Shown: positions 28,401-39,608 of the stretch, piece after piece
How positions within the stretch are numbered: the stretch's first letter is position 1
How the letters are laid out: each line of letters begins with the position of its first letter
Source of the DNA: Prochlorococcus sp. AG-347-I06
Lineage (GTDB): Bacteria; Cyanobacteriota; Cyanobacteriia; PCC-6307; Cyanobiaceae
Direction: 5' to 3'
Length of the DNA: 64,000 bases
NCBI GenBank assembly: GCA_003281605.1
Contig: QCBM01000001.1
Location: forward strand, 432,283-496,282
The notes under the pieces: generated by a model
What the model was told of the DNA's origin: nothing
Seen by the model: the letters and a program-made list of their open reading frames with translations, nothing else
Database searches by the model: none
Translations under genes and position numbers: made by a program

Positions 28401-29460
28401 TGCCTGTGTTTTATGGGGTACTGATAATATCAAAACTTATGGAGAATCACTTGCTCAAATCCTATGGTTTGTTGGTGTAAAACCAAAACCAGATTCTGTT
28501 GGAAGAATCAACAAATTAGAATTAATCCCTTTAGAAGAATTAGGTAGGCCAAGAATAGATGTAGTCGTTAACTGCTCAGGAGTTTTTAGAGATTTATTCA
28601 TAAATCAGATGGCATTAATAGATCAGGCGGTCAAATTAGCGGCTGAGGCTGATGAACCATTGGAATCTAATTTTGTAAGGAAACATTCACTAGAACAAGC
28701 AGAAAAAGAAGGTACCTCTATCAGAGAAGCTTCAGCGAGAGTATTTTCTAACGCAAGTGGGAGCTACAGTTCAAATGTTAATTTAGCTGTAGAAAACTCA
28801 ACTTGGGAGGAAGAAAATGAATTACAAGAAATGTATTTATCACGCAAAACATATGCTTTTAATGCTGATAATCCAGGTGAGATGAATCAAAAAAGAGAGG
28901 TATTTGAGTCAGTAATGAAAACAGCAGATGTTACATTTCAAAACCTTGATTCCTCAGAGATTTCATTAACAGATGTAAGTCATTATTTTGATTCAGATCC
29001 AACAAAATTGATTAAGACACTTAGAGATGACGGAAAAGAACCAAGTAGCTACATAGCAGACACAACTACTTCTAATGCTCAAGTTAGAACACTTGGAGAA
29101 ACCATCAGATTAGACTCAAGAACAAAACTTTTAAATCCTAAGTGGTATGAAGGTATGCTTAAATCTGGTTATGAAGGAGTTAGAGAACTTTCTAACAGAC
29201 TTAATTACACTCTTGGTTGGAGTGCGACAAGTGGTCAAGTAGATAATTTTGTATATGAAGAAACTAATGAAACATTTATAAATGACGAAGAGATGAGGAA
29301 AAGATTAATGGATCTCAATCCTAATAGTTTCAGAAGAATTGTTGGAACATTGCTAGAAGTTAATGGTAGGGGATATTGGGAAACTTCAGATGAGAATATA
29401 GAACAGTTGAAAGAACTATACCAAGAGGTAGAAGATAAAATCGAAGGAGTTAAAGAATAA
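25450..29460 (+). CDS. chlH: Magnesium chelatase subunit H
   Basis: ChlH is the large porphyrin-binding subunit that, with the ChlI and ChlD AAA+ ring, inserts Mg2+ into protoporphyrin IX, the first committed step to chlorophyll. The 1336-residue length is as in other cyanobacteria. Diagnostic segments are [21 protein letters not shown] (read in two parts: [15 protein letters not shown] and [12 protein letters not shown]), [21 protein letters not shown] and the cobaltochelatase CobN-like body. The ATG follows a 100-base divergent promoter region shared with dapB. It feeds the AcsF step encoded at 11.4 kb. Confidence 0.98.
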   Translation: MFTQVRSANRRVSPVEDNKHKVVIKAVYVVLEPQYQNSLTEAAKSINKMNGPIGIDLSGYLIEELRNDSNFEDFKEDIANADIFVASLIFIEDLAQKVVDAVSPFKDKLKASIVFPSMPEVMRLNKLGSFSMAQLGQSKSIIGDLIKKKKESDGASFQDSMLKLLNTLPSILKYLPVEKAQDARTFILSFQYWLGGTTENLKNFLLMISEKYAVSEIIKDQIEEFKIQDPETFPDLGIWHPLAPCMFESLKEYQNWENNRKDINPKDDKTPTIGLVLQRSHIVTGDDAHYVAVIQELEYRGARVLPIFCGGLDFSKPVNEFYYDSINKDQPIVDGVVSLTGFALVGGPARQDHPKAIEALKRLNRPYMVALPLVFQTTQEWEDSDLGLHPVQVALQIAIPELDGAIEPIILSGRDDATGKAHTLQDRVDVIAERAIKWSTLRVKQRKEKKLAITVFSFPPDKGNVGTAAYLNVFGSIYRVLLEMKSKGYQIDELPSNSKELMEKVINNPEALDGSPELNIAHKMSVKEYEEFTPYSQRLEENWGKPPGNLNSDGQNLLIYGKHFGNVFIGVQPTFGYEGDPMRLLYSRSASPHHGFAAYYTYVEKIWGADAVLHFGTHGSLEFMPGKQMGMSETCYPDSLIGSLPNLYYYAANNPSEATIAKRRGYASTISYLTPPAENAGLYKGLKELSELVGSYQQLRENSRGIQIVNAIVETSKQCNLDKDVELPSKDVEELSIDERDLFVGNIYKQLMEIESRLLPCGLHTIGEAPTAEEAVATLVNIASLEREQEGLRSLPGLLAESMGLNIEQIYDGNNKGELKFVELNEKIIKTSRESIFAMVNSLKIVDGRVYLEKSLLSKLFDFLKVFGLNLPTPWLRVCNLNGFNEVNQKELNKLFDYLLFCLEQVCADKEMDSLIKALDGNYVLPGPGGDPIRNPGVLPSGKNIHALDPQSIPTTAAVAAAKSVVDKLIERQKEEQGTWPETIACVLWGTDNIKTYGESLAQILWFVGVKPKPDSVGRINKLELIPLEELGRPRIDVVVNCSGVFRDLFINQMALIDQAVKLAAEADEPLESNFVRKHSLEQAEKEGTSIREASARVFSNASGSYSSNVNLAVENSTWEEENELQEMYLSRKTYAFNADNPGEMNQKREVFESVMKTADVTFQNLDSSEISLTDVSHYFDSDPTKLIKTLRDDGKEPSSYIADTTTSNAQVRTLGETIRLDSRTKLLNPKWYEGMLKSGYEGVRELSNRLNYTLGWSATSGQVDNFVYEETNETFINDEEMRKRLMDLNPNSFRRIVGTLLEVNGRGYWETSDENIEQLKELYQEVEDKIEGVKE

Positions 29461-29468
29461 ATAAATTA

Positions 29469-30314
29469 TTATTTTCTGTAAATCCTATCAGCGACCTTCA
29501 GGATTTGATAATTTAGTTTGACGTTGTGAACTCTCACAATGTCAATATTAAATTGAGAACAAAGACAACTTATTGCAAGTGATCCTATATCCCTTTCTTT
29601 TGGATTTTTCTCATTAATAATTTCTCCTATAAATCTCTTTCGAGATGCACCAATCAAAATTGGCAAATTCCATTTTTTTAATAAATCTAAGTTTCTCAAG
29701 ATTTCCAAATTATGAATGGTATCCTTTGAAAAACCAATTCCAGGATCCACTATTATATTTTTTTCAGATATATTTTTTTCTAAAGCATTCTTTATTAAAT
29801 TATCAAGCGAGCACTTAACATCACTCAATACATTCTGGTAATTAGAGAGTTGATTCATATTTTGACTATTACCACGACTATGAGTTATGACGAATGGACA
29901 GTTAAATTTTGATACAACATCCAAAATTTTTATATCTCTTCTTCCCCCCGTGACATCATTTATCCAATTAGCACCATTTAATAGAGCTTCGTAAGCTACT
30001 TCAGAATTAAAAGTATCAATAGAAATTAAAACATCTGGAAATTCAGATTTTATTAATTTTAGATATGGGATCAATCTTTTTATTTCTGCACTAGAACCAA
30101 CTTCTTCAGCCCCAGGCCTCGTACTTTGAGCACCAAGATCAATAACATCAACACCATTGCTCAAGAAATGATTTACTTGATCTAAAACTTTTTCTGAAGA
30201 GTCTAATTCCCCACCATCACTAAATGAATCAGGAGTTAAATTAATAACTCCCATAATTGAAGTTTTTTGGCCCCAGCCTTTTGGCCATGGATTTTTCTTA
30301 TTGATAATTTGCAA
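29469..30314 (-). CDS. folP: Dihydropteroate synthase
   Basis: FolP joins p-aminobenzoate to dihydropterin pyrophosphate in folate synthesis and is the sulfonamide target. Both signatures are present: [19 protein letters not shown] near the start and [16 protein letters not shown]. The C-terminal [13 protein letters not shown] and RVHNVK complete the TIM barrel. The ATG lies 17 bases inside the end of tpiA, so the two genes are coupled. The length of 281 is normal. Confidence 0.97.
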   Translation of the reverse strand: MQIINKKNPWPKGWGQKTSIMGVINLTPDSFSDGGELDSSEKVLDQVNHFLSNGVDVIDLGAQSTRPGAEEVGSSAEIKRLIPYLKLIKSEFPDVLISIDTFNSEVAYEALLNGANWINDVTGGRRDIKILDVVSKFNCPFVITHSRGNSQNMNQLSNYQNVLSDVKCSLDNLIKNALEKNISEKNIIVDPGIGFSKDTIHNLEILRNLDLLKKWNLPILIGASRKRFIGEIINEKNPKERDIGSLAISCLCSQFNIDIVRVHNVKLNYQILKVADRIYRK

Positions 30315-31023
30315 TTCTCGCGAAACTATTCGGATCTAATGAAGCCCCTCCAACTAACACCCCATCTATATCACTCATCGACATGATTTCGTCAATATTA
30401 TTAGGTTTAACAGATCCTCCATATTGAATAATTACATCATCAAAACCTATTAATTTCCGAATCAAAGAACATATCTTATTAGCGTCTTCTGCCTCACATG
30501 TTTTACCAGTGCCAATAGCCCATATTGGTTCATAGGCTACAATTAAATTAGATGGATCTGCATTTTCTAATCCTTGTTCAACCTGTCTAGTAATAACTCT
30601 ATCAGCTTCTCCTCTTTCTCTTTGCTCTAATGTTTCTCCCACACAAACTATTGGAGTAAGTCCACTTGATTGAGCAAAAACTGCTCTTTTATTAATTTGT
30701 TCATCACTTTCACTAAAATATTTCCTTGGTTCACTGTGTCCAACGATTGCATATGAGACACCATGTTCAAGAAGCATTTTGGGAGATATTTCTGCTGTAA
30801 ATGCTCCTTGATCTTCCCAATGAATATTTTGACTGGAAATATCTAAATATTCAAAATCAGAATGATCAGAAAAGGTTGAAATAGCAGTAAAAGGAGGAGC
30901 AATAACAACTTTACGATCGTCTTTAATGTTTTTTATTAAAGGAATAAACTCTTCTAAATAGGATTTAGCTTCAGCACAAGTCATGTGCATTTTCCAATTA
31001 CCAGCAATTACAGATTTTCTCAA
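30298..31023 (-). CDS. tpiA: Triosephosphate isomerase
   Basis: TpiA interconverts dihydroxyacetone phosphate and glyceraldehyde 3-phosphate in the Calvin cycle and glycolysis. The start [14 protein letters not shown] holds the active-site Asn and Lys, [12 protein letters not shown] the catalytic His, and [14 protein letters not shown] the catalytic Glu and flexible loop. Length is 241. It is followed directly by overlapping folP, a neighbour relation that seems to reflect compactness and not shared pathway. Confidence 0.97.
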   Translation of the reverse strand: MRKSVIAGNWKMHMTCAEAKSYLEEFIPLIKNIKDDRKVVIAPPFTAISTFSDHSDFEYLDISSQNIHWEDQGAFTAEISPKMLLEHGVSYAIVGHSEPRKYFSESDEQINKRAVFAQSSGLTPIVCVGETLEQRERGEADRVITRQVEQGLENADPSNLIVAYEPIWAIGTGKTCEAEDANKICSLIRKLIGFDDVIIQYGGSVKPNNIDEIMSMSDIDGVLVGGASLDPNSFARIANYQ

Positions 31024-31075
31024 AATACTATCTCCAAGAAAAATATACTAATACAAAGTGAGTTGAATAAGCTAA

Positions 31076-31252
31076 CTATTCAAAAATTAATTCATTTTTT
31101 AGAAATATTATTTTATCTCCCTTGTTTAACTTCCTTCCTCTCCTAGTCTCAATTAAACCATTAACCTTAACAGAACCAGATTTAATAAATATTTTTGCTT
31201 CGCCACCAGAAGATGCCAAATTTTTCCATTTTAAGAATTGATCCAATTTCAT
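31076..31252 (-). CDS. Small S4-domain RNA-binding protein (YbcJ-like)
   Basis: The ATG at 31252 starts MKLDQFLKWKNLASSGGEAK, followed by FIKSGSVKVNGLIETRRGRKL and KGDKI, a complete S4 RNA-binding fold in 58 residues. A longer open frame begins at 31324, but this internal ATG matches the family's start and leaves a promoter gap to the divergent ABC gene. YbcJ-type proteins probably bind structured RNA during ribosome assembly; the target here is unknown. Confidence 0.85.
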   Translation of the reverse strand: MKLDQFLKWKNLASSGGEAKIFIKSGSVKVNGLIETRRGRKLNKGDKIIFLKNELIFE

Positions 31253-31308
31253 TTTTTTATAGCCTAAGTTATTGATAAAGTAGGATAAACAATTAAATAT
31301 ATAATATC

Positions 31309-33015
31309 TTGCGACTAATACCACCAGTCAGACCATATTCAAATAAGTTTATCAAGGGTTTTATATGCATGCTTATTTACGTAGCTTGTTGGCCTTTATT
31401 AGCTTATTTAGCTGGGAACTTAATCCCAGCAATTGGGTCAGGGGATCTCTCAAAAGTTTCTAGCATAATAATTAAATCCTTATTTGTATTTTTAGTTCAG
31501 AAAACTGCTCAATTTGGACAGGATGTATTCATAGCAAAACCATCATTAGAAATTAGTGAAGTAATGAGAGGAAATTTATTTAGCAGAATTCAAAAAATAA
31601 AGATGAATTCTGTTGAAAATATTTCAGCCGGGGACATCACATATAGACTTACAGAAGATGCCGACAGGGTAAGCGAAGTTATTTATAAAACAGCTCAAGA
31701 CACTATTCCATGCACTTTGCAGTTGTTAGCGGTAATAATCTACATGTTTTATTTAGACTGGTCACTAACAATATCAACGTTTGTTTTAGCACCATTGATT
31801 ATTCTTTCAGTTAATAGTTTTGGAAGAAGAGTTTTAATAGCATCCGAAAAAAGTCAAGAATCAACAAGTAATTTAGCAGGTTTAATAGGTGAATCTATAA
31901 ATGGAATGTCCACGATAAGGGCTTTTGCTGCAGAAAATTGGATTGAGAAAAGATTTTATAAAAAATTAAGTACCAATAAAAAAGCAAAATATAAAACATT
32001 AAAACTACTTGCATTTCAACATCCAGTTGTAGGATTTGTTGAAGCTTTCGGAATATTAGCAATATTAGGTTTAGGAGCCTTAAGAATCAATCTAGGCCTT
32101 CTAACAAGCGAAGAATTTAGTAGTTTTTTTGCAGCAATATTAATGCTTATTGATCCAATAAGCCATGTAAGTACAAATTTTAATGACTATAAACAGGCAG
32201 AAGCCTCAATAAAAAGGTTGAAAAACATAAATCGAGAACCTGTCGAAGATGATTTAGAAAATTTACGAAAGATATCCAATTTTGAAGGCAAAATAAGTTT
32301 CAAGAAGGTAAACTTCGCTTACAAAAAAGACAATCAAGTACTTAAAAATATCAATTTAGAAATTAAAAGAGGGGAAGTCACAGCATTTGTTGGAGCTTCT
32401 GGAGCTGGTAAAAGTACAATGTTGGCTTTGATATTAAAGTTTATAAATCCAAATAATGGAGACATTTTTATAGATGATAAAAATCTCAAAATATTAAATA
32501 CAAAAGATATTAGAAAAAATATTGCTTTAGTACAACAACAGCCTTTTTTGTTTTCAGGAACAATTATTGATGTAATAAGAATGGGGAGAAATTTCACCAA
32601 AGAAGAAGTTATAGAATCAGCAAGAAAAGCAAACGCTCACAACTTCATTCAAAAGCTTCCTGAGGAATATGAAACTGAAATAACTGAAAGAGGATCGAAT
32701 TTCTCAGGCGGTCAGATCCAGAGGATAGCAATTGCAAGGGCAATACTTGGGAACCCCTCAATTCTTCTTTTAGATGAGGCCACAAGTGCGTTAGATGCAG
32801 AATCAGAATCTGAAGTACAAAAAGGGCTTAATAGAGCTATGAAAGGTAGAACAGTTATTGTAATAGCTCATAGATTAGCCACTACTCAAGAGGCCAATAA
32901 AATAGTTGTTTTCGATAAAGGTGAAATTATTGAAGTTGGGAAACATATTGATTTAATAAATAAGCCTGGTATTTATAAAGAATTATGTGAAAAACAATTG
33001 ATTAAAAAATTATAG
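31309..33015 (+). CDS. ABC half-transporter (exporter type, membrane plus ATPase domain)
   Basis: The 568-residue protein has six membrane spans (about 15-290) fused to an ATPase with Walker A GASGAGKST, signature FSGGQIQRIAIARAIL, Walker B ILLLDEATSALD and H-loop VIAHRLAT. It would act as a homodimer exporting lipids, peptides or drugs (MsbA/LmrA class). I choose the TTG at 31309 because RLIPPVRPYSNKF is the normal pre-helix start of this family; the first ATG (31366 region) would cut into span 1. The substrate is unknown. Confidence 0.9.
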   Translation: MRLIPPVRPYSNKFIKGFICMLIYVACWPLLAYLAGNLIPAIGSGDLSKVSSIIIKSLFVFLVQKTAQFGQDVFIAKPSLEISEVMRGNLFSRIQKIKMNSVENISAGDITYRLTEDADRVSEVIYKTAQDTIPCTLQLLAVIIYMFYLDWSLTISTFVLAPLIILSVNSFGRRVLIASEKSQESTSNLAGLIGESINGMSTIRAFAAENWIEKRFYKKLSTNKKAKYKTLKLLAFQHPVVGFVEAFGILAILGLGALRINLGLLTSEEFSSFFAAILMLIDPISHVSTNFNDYKQAEASIKRLKNINREPVEDDLENLRKISNFEGKISFKKVNFAYKKDNQVLKNINLEIKRGEVTAFVGASGAGKSTMLALILKFINPNNGDIFIDDKNLKILNTKDIRKNIALVQQQPFLFSGTIIDVIRMGRNFTKEEVIESARKANAHNFIQKLPEEYETEITERGSNFSGGQIQRIAIARAILGNPSILLLDEATSALDAESESEVQKGLNRAMKGRTVIVIAHRLATTQEANKIVVFDKGEIIEVGKHIDLINKPGIYKELCEKQLIKKL

Positions 33016-33046
33016 TTATATTTTATTTAATTAAAAAACTAAACCC

Positions 33047-33259
33047 ATGAGCGAAAACACAAGTGATTCTGCAAATCCAATTTTATCCTTTGAGGGCAAA
33101 AAATATTTAATAAATGAACTTTCTAATGAAATAAAAGATTCTTTAAAAGTATTACAGATAGCAGAGACACAACTTAAGATGTACCAAGATACTCTCAAAT
33201 TACTTACAATTAGTCGAAACTCTTTAGTTAATCAATTAAGAGAAAAGCTAAAAACATAG
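33047..33259 (+). CDS. Small coiled-coil protein resembling DUF6447, 70 aa
   Basis: The protein starts with a short strand hairpin (LSFEGKKYLINELS) and continues as a long amphipathic helix (EIKDSLKVLQIAETQLKMYQ to the end). This layout fits the DUF6447 small proteins, though the match is from memory. It lies 31 bases after the ABC transporter gene, so it may be its accessory or merely its co-transcribed neighbour. The function is unknown. Confidence 0.6.
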   Translation: MSENTSDSANPILSFEGKKYLINELSNEIKDSLKVLQIAETQLKMYQDTLKLLTISRNSLVNQLREKLKT

Positions 33260-33268
33260 AATAAAATT

Positions 33269-36200
33269 TTAATAATTATGGATTTCCTGTAGAGAGTAAG
33301 TATTAATCTTATCGCATTGCAAAGCTTTGATCGCCTTAATAGCTGCCTTTGCTCCAGGAATAGTCGTAAAAGTTGGAATATTATATTCTAAAGCTGCTCG
33401 TCTTAAATAAGCATCATCATGAAGAGCTTGTGAGCCAATTGGAGTATTTATTATTAATTGAACAAGTCCCGAACGAATTAGGTCCTCGATATTTGGTCTT
33501 CCTTCATGCACTTTTAGCACTTCTTCAACTTGAATTCCTAAATTCACCAAATATGAAGCTGTACCTTTTGTTGCGATTAATTTAAATCCTAAATTCAAAA
33601 GTTCTCTAGCAACTTCCTCAAGATTTTTTTTATCTAAATCATTTGTAGATAAAAAAGCAACTCCTTCAGAAGGAACACCATTACCTGCTGCTAATTCCGA
33701 CTTGGCATAAGCAATTCCAAAATCTTTAGCTAAACCCATTACTTCTCCAGTAGATCTCATTTCAGGGCCAAGTAATGTATCAGATCCAGGAAATCTTTTA
33801 AAAGGTAAAACAGCCTCTTTTACAGCCTGATATTTTGGAGAAAATTCTTCTGTGAAATTAAGGTCTTCTAATGTAAAACCTTGCATTAACTGAGTAGCTA
33901 ATTTTGCGACTGGTTTACCTATGGCTTTTGAAACAAATGGAACTGTCCTGGATGCTCTTGGATTTGCTTCGAGAATAAATAATTTATTTTTTTTATTATT
34001 TGTATTTATTACTGCAAATTGTAAATTAATTAGACCAACAACATTTAATCTTTGTGCAATTAATTTAGTCCAATTTCTTACATTTTCTATTGTGGATGTA
34101 GAAAGAGAAATGGATGGTAAGCAACAAGCTGAATCTCCTGAATGAATTCCTGCAGGTTCTACATGTTCCATTAGGCCAGCAATTACAACCGAACCCTCTG
34201 AATCGCATAAAGCATCAACATCTATCTCAATTGCATTATTCAAATATTGATCAAGAAGGATTGGATGATCAGGTGATACCTTAACTGCTTCAGAAATGTA
34301 TCTCGATAATTCATTCTCATCTTTAACAATTTCCATTGCCCTTCCACCTAAAACATAAGAAGGTCTTACAACCAAGGGGAATCCTATATTTTTTGCTACT
34401 ATTTCTGCTTCGTTTTGATTACGTGCAATACCGTTTAAAGGTTGTCTAATACTTAATTCTTCAAGAATTTTTGTAAATTCTTCTCTATCTTCTGCTAAAT
34501 CGATTGATGTTGGTGAAGTCCCAAGAATTTTTGATCCAGTTCTGATACCATCATTAGATTTAAGCCATTCAAATAAGGGTAATGATAATTTCAGTGGAGT
34601 TTGACCTCCAAATTGAACAATCAAACCATAGGGATTTTCAGCTTCTATTATATTGAGCACATCCTCTAAAGTTACAGGCTCAAAATATAAAATATCGCTA
34701 GTATCATAGTCTGTTGAGACAGTTTCAGGGTTACTATTAACCATTATTGTTTTATAACCATTAGTAGAAGCTTGATATGATGCATGACAGCAACAGTAGT
34801 CAAATTCTATTCCCTGACCAATTCTGTTTGGACCTCCTCCTAGAATCATAATTTTTTTTGATTTAGTATTTTCAGAAATCTCGCTATCAAAAATTTGAGA
34901 ATTAAAATTAATGAAAGATTCTTCATAAGTAGAATAATGATATGGAGTTGAGGATGAGAATTCTGCTGAACAAGTATCAACAGTTTTATAAATTGGAATT
35001 ACATTAAGTTTTTTTCTATAACCTCTAACTTCAAAAAATTCAGAATTAGTTAACTTTGCTATCTGTTGATCTGAAAAGCCTAGTTGTTTAGCATATAACA
35101 TCAAGTCCCTATCTAGAGTATAAAGTTCCTTATCTTTCAAAAAATCATTTTCAAAATTAAAAATATTACGTAATTTTTCGATAAACCATAAATCTATATT
35201 TGTAACTTCTTGAATATAAGTATTAGTTTTCCCAAGCTGCATAGCTCTTTTAATTAGGAGAATTCTTTCAGCTGTAGGGTTTCTTAAACTATTTCTAATT
35301 TGACTCTCATTTTTAAATTCATCTTTTGAGTCACATTCCCATCCAAAAACACCTACTTCTAATGACCTTAATGCTTTCTGAAATGATTCTTCAAAAGAAC
35401 GACCTATTGCCATTGACTCACCAACGGATTTCATCGAAGTGCTTAAAGTATTAGAAGAGCCTTTAAACTTTTCAAAGGCAAATCTTGGGATCTTTGTAAC
35501 TACGTAATCAATTGATGGCTCGAAACATGCAGGTGTTTTTTTTGTAATGTCATTAATAATCTCATCAAGTGTATAGCCAACAGACAATAAAGCTGCAATC
35601 TTAGCTATAGGGAATCCGGTTGCTTTACTTGCTAAAGCAGAGGATCTACTAACACGGGGATTCATTTCTATGACAATAACTTCGCCATTAGATGGATTTA
35701 TTGCAAATTGAATATTACTCCCTCCTGTTTCAACTCCTACTTCTCTAATGATTTTCAAAGACATATCTCTTAATCTCTGATACTCCTTATCTGTTAAGGT
35801 CTGTGCAGGAGCTACAGTAATCGAATCCCCCGTATGGACACCCATTGGGTCTAGATTTTCAATACTGCAAACTATTACTACATTGTCAGCAGTGTCTCTC
35901 ATTACCTCTAGTTCAAACTCTTTCCATCCAATAAGTGATTTTTCAATCAATATTTGATTACTTGGACTTTCCTCTAAACCTGATTTACATAACTCGACAA
36001 ATTCTTCAAGGTTAAAAGCAATTCCACCACCTACTCCACCTAATGTAAATGCAGGCCTGATAATAAGAGGATAAGAACAAATTTTTTTGGATACCTCAAT
36101 AGCTTCATCCAGATTAGATGCGATTCCTGAAGGACAAACATTTACATTAATTTGCTCCATTGATTCTTTAAACAATTTTCTATCTTCAGCTTTATTAATA

Positions 36201-36565
36201 GCTCTTAAATCGGCACCAATTAATTCAATATTATTATGCTTTAAAAAATTTGACTCTGATAATTTAACTGCAAGATTCAAAGCGGTTTGCCCCCCCATAG
36301 TGGGAAGAATTGCATCAGGTTTTTCTCTTAAGATAATCTGAGAAACAATTTCAGGAGTCAATGGTTCAATATATGTTTTGCTTGCGATCTCAGGATCAGT
36401 CATTATTGATGCTGGATTAGAATTTATTAAGACAATTTCATAACCAGCATTTCTTAAAGCTTTACAAGCTTGAGTGCCAGAGTAATCAAATTCGCATGCT
36501 TGCCCTATAACAATCGGCCCAGAACCAAGAATAAGAATTTTCTTAAGATCACCTCTTTGAGGCAT
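33269..36565 (-). CDS. carB: Carbamoyl-phosphate synthase large chain
   Basis: CarB makes carbamoyl phosphate from bicarbonate, ammonia (from CarA) and two ATP, for arginine and pyrimidine synthesis. The 1098-residue chain contains two ATP-grasp halves, each begun by a pre-grasp segment ([22 protein letters not shown] and [20 protein letters not shown], here shown in part) and with matching VRPAFTLGG and VRPSYVLGG loops. The C-terminal MGS-like allosteric domain is present ([10 protein letters not shown] to [13 protein letters not shown]). The start is ATG 36565. Confidence 0.98.
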   Translation of the reverse strand: MPQRGDLKKILILGSGPIVIGQACEFDYSGTQACKALRNAGYEIVLINSNPASIMTDPEIASKTYIEPLTPEIVSQIILREKPDAILPTMGGQTALNLAVKLSESNFLKHNNIELIGADLRAINKAEDRKLFKESMEQINVNVCPSGIASNLDEAIEVSKKICSYPLIIRPAFTLGGVGGGIAFNLEEFVELCKSGLEESPSNQILIEKSLIGWKEFELEVMRDTADNVVIVCSIENLDPMGVHTGDSITVAPAQTLTDKEYQRLRDMSLKIIREVGVETGGSNIQFAINPSNGEVIVIEMNPRVSRSSALASKATGFPIAKIAALLSVGYTLDEIINDITKKTPACFEPSIDYVVTKIPRFAFEKFKGSSNTLSTSMKSVGESMAIGRSFEESFQKALRSLEVGVFGWECDSKDEFKNESQIRNSLRNPTAERILLIKRAMQLGKTNTYIQEVTNIDLWFIEKLRNIFNFENDFLKDKELYTLDRDLMLYAKQLGFSDQQIAKLTNSEFFEVRGYRKKLNVIPIYKTVDTCSAEFSSSTPYHYSTYEESFINFNSQIFDSEISENTKSKKIMILGGGPNRIGQGIEFDYCCCHASYQASTNGYKTIMVNSNPETVSTDYDTSDILYFEPVTLEDVLNIIEAENPYGLIVQFGGQTPLKLSLPLFEWLKSNDGIRTGSKILGTSPTSIDLAEDREEFTKILEELSIRQPLNGIARNQNEAEIVAKNIGFPLVVRPSYVLGGRAMEIVKDENELSRYISEAVKVSPDHPILLDQYLNNAIEIDVDALCDSEGSVVIAGLMEHVEPAGIHSGDSACCLPSISLSTSTIENVRNWTKLIAQRLNVVGLINLQFAVINTNNKKNKLFILEANPRASRTVPFVSKAIGKPVAKLATQLMQGFTLEDLNFTEEFSPKYQAVKEAVLPFKRFPGSDTLLGPEMRSTGEVMGLAKDFGIAYAKSELAAGNGVPSEGVAFLSTNDLDKKNLEEVARELLNLGFKLIATKGTASYLVNLGIQVEEVLKVHEGRPNIEDLIRSGLVQLIINTPIGSQALHDDAYLRRAALEYNIPTFTTIPGAKAAIKAIKALQCDKINTYSLQEIHNY

Positions 36566-36673
36566 AATTTAAACCCTTCATTTATCTCATGCTACTTATA
36601 AATCATCAGATGTTAATCAAGTTACTTGAAAAGCAACATTTGTTTCTATAGTATTGGGAGAAATTAATTTTTT

Positions 36674-37312
36674 ATGAGCGAACTTCAGCGACTTAAAAGT
36701 TTGTTGCCCCCAGAGAATGAAAGTTGGGTATTTGTTGAAGCTGCTGTTGCTATAGACCCACCTTTAATAACACTTGAGGAAATTGGTCGTGACGAAGTAG
36801 AAATCCAAATAGATTTAGATGAATGGGATAACTACGCAATTGACCACAGAAATTTATTGTTCTGGCACGAAGTAGGAAAAATTCAAAATGACACAATCCC
36901 AAGAGACGGATGGGAAATGGCAGCTCTTGCAATAGGACTTGGAGGCGCGATAGGAGAGCTTTGGGTGCAAGATGGTTTACTTTTATTACTTGCTCTTGGA
37001 TTATCAAGTTTTGCAGGATATAGATTGTATTTAAAAAATAATTCTGAAAAAAAGCTTCAAGATGCTATTTATGCAGATGAAAGGGCTATAGATCTTGCAT
37101 GTAGATTTGGCTACAGTATTCCAAATGCTTATAAAAGTCTTGGAGGGGCATTAAAGGAGTTAATAGAAAAGACAAGAAAAAAGAAAAAAAGAAGTTTCTT
37201 TGAAGATAGATTAGATGCCTTAAGAAAAAGTGCCGAAAAAGCTAGATCTGAATTATCTCAGCAAGAAGGTTCAGAAAAATCAGTTTCAAGTGAAAATGTT
37301 TATGGACAATAA
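36674..37312 (+). CDS. DUF3318 membrane protein
   Basis: The 212-residue protein begins MSELQRLKSLLPPENESWVF, with an acidic N-terminal domain, a pair of spans (EMAALAIGLGGAIGELWV and DGLLLLLALGLSSFAGYRLY) and a basic C-terminal helix. This is the DUF3318 layout, found only in cyanobacteria and with unknown function. It overlaps the start of rsfS by 17 bases and heads a four-gene plus-strand run ending with the asparaginase gene. Confidence 0.8.
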   Translation: MSELQRLKSLLPPENESWVFVEAAVAIDPPLITLEEIGRDEVEIQIDLDEWDNYAIDHRNLLFWHEVGKIQNDTIPRDGWEMAALAIGLGGAIGELWVQDGLLLLLALGLSSFAGYRLYLKNNSEKKLQDAIYADERAIDLACRFGYSIPNAYKSLGGALKELIEKTRKKKKRSFFEDRLDALRKSAEKARSELSQQEGSEKSVSSENVYGQ

Positions 37313-37646
37313 AAGCTTGGTTTTAATGGCAGCTAAAGCATGTGATGAAAAAAAGGCAAGAGATATAAAACTTATAAAAATCGACAAAGTATCATTTATA
37401 AGTGAATGGATTTTGATTGCAGAAGGATTATCTGATGTACAGGTTAGATCTATAACAAACTCTGTAGAGGGAGAACTTAGAGAGAAGGCTAATGTTGAAC
37501 CGATACGAAAAGAAGGCGTTAGCGAAGCTAAATGGGCTTTACTCGATTATGGTGATCTGATAGTAAATATTTTTCAACCAGAAATAAGAAAATATTATGA
37601 CCTTGAATCGTTCTGGAGTAATGGAGACAACCTTATATTTCCATAG
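37296..37646 (+). CDS. rsfS: Ribosomal silencing factor RsfS (Iojap)
   Basis: RsfS binds ribosomal protein uL14 and blocks subunit joining when translation must be lowered. The core is intact: IDKVSFISEWILIAEGLSDVQVRSI, then EGVSEAKWALLDYGDLIVNIF and the late YYDLESFW. I choose the ATG at 37296 (another at 37302): an upstream GTG at 37230 would overlap the previous gene by 83 bases and add residues outside the family. That gives 116 residues, the usual size. Confidence 0.92.
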   Translation: MFMDNKSLVLMAAKACDEKKARDIKLIKIDKVSFISEWILIAEGLSDVQVRSITNSVEGELREKANVEPIRKEGVSEAKWALLDYGDLIVNIFQPEIRKYYDLESFWSNGDNLIFP

Positions 37647-37654
37647 TATATTTT

Positions 37655-38149
37655 ATGAACGAATCTAAGTGTCCTGTCCCTAGAGAGCAACAACCCACAA
37701 ATGAATTTATAGAATTATCAAAATCTAAAATTTTTTCTTGGCCAAAAACAAAAAAGTCACTAATTTTTATTTTGGCAAAATTTTGGGTAGGAGCTTTTGT
37801 TCTATTTCTAGTCATTTCTTCAGGAAGTGTTTATTTCAAAACGTCCCTCTTAAAATATATTTTATTAAGCTTTTTTAGCAGCTTATCAATACCTCTTTTA
37901 ATTACAATAAGGTTATATTTAGGTTGGAATCATATATTTAAAAGATTAACCTCCGAAAAAGTTGAATATGAGGAATCAGGTTGGTATGACGGTCAAGTAT
38001 GGGAAAAACCATTAGTTTTGAGAGAAAAAGAAATACTTATTGCCTCAATTGAGGTAAAACCAATTTTAAGAAATTTAATTCAAATTCTTTCTATTATTTC
38101 AGTCTTAGCATTATCTGGCATTTCAATTTTTCAATATAACATTTTCTAA
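37655..38149 (+). CDS. CGLD27-like protein (DUF1230)
   Basis: The protein starts with a CPVPREQQPTNEFIELS motif, the hallmark of DUF1230/CGLD27, conserved in cyanobacteria, algae and plants. It has three or four spans (around 38-60, 68-88 and a C-terminal one) and the conserved EESGWYDGQVWEKP loop between them. Plant CGLD27 is connected with thylakoid or iron-related acclimation; the biochemical role is unknown. It is nine bases after rsfS and abuts the asparaginase gene. Confidence 0.82.
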   Translation: MNESKCPVPREQQPTNEFIELSKSKIFSWPKTKKSLIFILAKFWVGAFVLFLVISSGSVYFKTSLLKYILLSFFSSLSIPLLITIRLYLGWNHIFKRLTSEKVEYEESGWYDGQVWEKPLVLREKEILIASIEVKPILRNLIQILSIISVLALSGISIFQYNIF

Positions 38150-39115
38150 ATGAGTTCTAATTTTAAAAACCTCTACACTTCTAACAATCCTCCTATCCAA
38201 GCAACCTTAATGAGAGGATCAAATATTGAGTCAATCCATAAAATCCATGCTGTTATTACTGACAAAAAAGGGAGGGTTTTAATGTGTGCAGGGAATCCAG
38301 AATATAAAAGTTTCATGAGGTCAGCACTAAAACCGTTTCAAGTAATTCCTTTTGTTAGTAGTGGAGCTGCATCAAAAATCAATAATGAATCCAAATCAAT
38401 TGCTTTAGCATGTGGGTCACACAGTGGATCAAAAATTCATACAAGAGAAGCCTTCAAAATTTTATGGGAATATGGCATAGATATTAATAATCTGAAATGT
38501 CCAAAAACCAAGACTAGTCCATTAGAACATAATTGTTCCGGTAAACATGCTGCTTTTTTAGCTACGTGCAAAAAAATGAATTGGCCATTAGATAGTTATT
38601 TGAAGGGAGATCATCCACTTCAAATCGAAATATTCAGAATTGTTTCTGAATTACTTGAAATCCCATCATCTGAAATAAACGCTGAACGTGATGATTGTGG
38701 TGCGCCCACTCTTTATTTAAAACTACTACAAATGTCGAGATTGTATTCACTTCTAAGCAGTTCTGAAAATGCCGAATTAGAACAAATCAGTAGAGCTATG
38801 ACAATAAACCCAACAATGATTAGTGACAACAATAAATTTGATACAGAAATAATTAAAGCTTCACATGGAAAAGTTATAGGTAAAGGTGGTGCCGAAGGAA
38901 TACAATGTCTATGTAAGGTAAACGAAGGTATAGGGTTAGCTTTAAAAGTAGAAGACGGTTCAAAAAGAGCTAAGCATGCTGTTAGTCTTAACATACTTAA
39001 ACAGTTAGAATGGATATCTGATTTAAGAATTCAAGACATCGAAGAAAAGGTGTTTAATTTTTCTGAAGGAGTGAGACTTGAAGTTAAAGGTAAATTAAAA
39101 TTCCAAGAATCCTAA
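38150..39115 (+). CDS. L-asparaginase II family protein
   Basis: The 321-residue protein matches the AnsII/PF06089 group of asparaginases, unrelated to E. coli AnsB. Conserved segments are MRGSNIESIHKIHAVI, AGNPEYKSFMRSALKPFQV, LACGSHSG, HNCSGKHAAFL and ERDDCGAPTL. It should deamidate asparagine to aspartate and ammonia in the cytoplasm. The ATG follows directly on the CGLD27 stop. It is the last gene before the initiator tRNA. Confidence 0.9.
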   Translation: MSSNFKNLYTSNNPPIQATLMRGSNIESIHKIHAVITDKKGRVLMCAGNPEYKSFMRSALKPFQVIPFVSSGAASKINNESKSIALACGSHSGSKIHTREAFKILWEYGIDINNLKCPKTKTSPLEHNCSGKHAAFLATCKKMNWPLDSYLKGDHPLQIEIFRIVSELLEIPSSEINAERDDCGAPTLYLKLLQMSRLYSLLSSSENAELEQISRAMTINPTMISDNNKFDTEIIKASHGKVIGKGGAEGIQCLCKVNEGIGLALKVEDGSKRAKHAVSLNILKQLEWISDLRIQDIEEKVFNFSEGVRLEVKGKLKFQES

Positions 39116-39160
39116 AAAAACAGAAAAAACAACACTTTCAGATGTATGCTATGTATATGT

Positions 39161-39237
<77 letters not shown>

Positions 39238-39242
39238 TTTAG

Positions 39243-39266
39243 AAGCAGCTTCAAATCTGCTTTTTT
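39243..39266 (+). terminator. Rho-independent terminator after tRNA-fMet
   Basis: The inverted repeat AAGCAG / CTGCTT with an eight-base loop is followed by a T run starting at 39261, six bases after the tRNA 3' end. It ends the tRNA transcript. The rest of the gap up to 39608 is AT-rich and contains only one doubtful micro-ORF on the minus strand. Confidence 0.7.
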
Positions 39267-39350
39267 ATTCTTTGCAATGCTTACATCAATTAAAAAATAT
39301 AATTGAAATGAAAGTTGTTAATTGGACTGAAAAGAGTTTATGAGAAATTA

Positions 39351-39449
39351 TTAGAGATCTTTTTGAATAGAAAATTTTAAGTCAACTCTAACAATTAGAC
39401 CCATAATTATAAATAATATTCCAAGGTATGAGCTTAAAGATAGATCCAA
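39351..39449 (-). CDS. Doubtful micro-ORF, 32 aa, hydrophobic
   Basis: A minus-strand TTG frame encodes MDLSLSSYLGILFIIMGLIV and then RVDLKFSIQKDL, one membrane helix with a basic tail, the form of minor thylakoid subunits. It is the only plausible gene in the 370-base gap after the tRNA. There is no ATG except one in the middle of the helix and no evident ribosome-binding site, so chance is quite possible. Confidence 0.25.
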   Translation of the reverse strand: MDLSLSSYLGILFIIMGLIVRVDLKFSIQKDL

Positions 39450-39608
39450 AATATTAAAAGAGTTTACTAACTAAATATTAGCTTACAATTCATTTCTATA
39501 AAATATGTTAATAACAAAAAATTTAAAAAATCTGACTGTTGTCAATTATCAACTTGATTAAGTTATTTTTTAAATTAGAGTAATGTATATTATTTTTAGA
39601 AAAGAGAT

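Noticed and set aside
31253..31324. N-terminal extension of the S4 protein to 31324
   Set aside because: The extra residues (YYIFNCLSYFINNLGY) are outside the S4 fold and would leave no promoter room against the divergent ABC gene.
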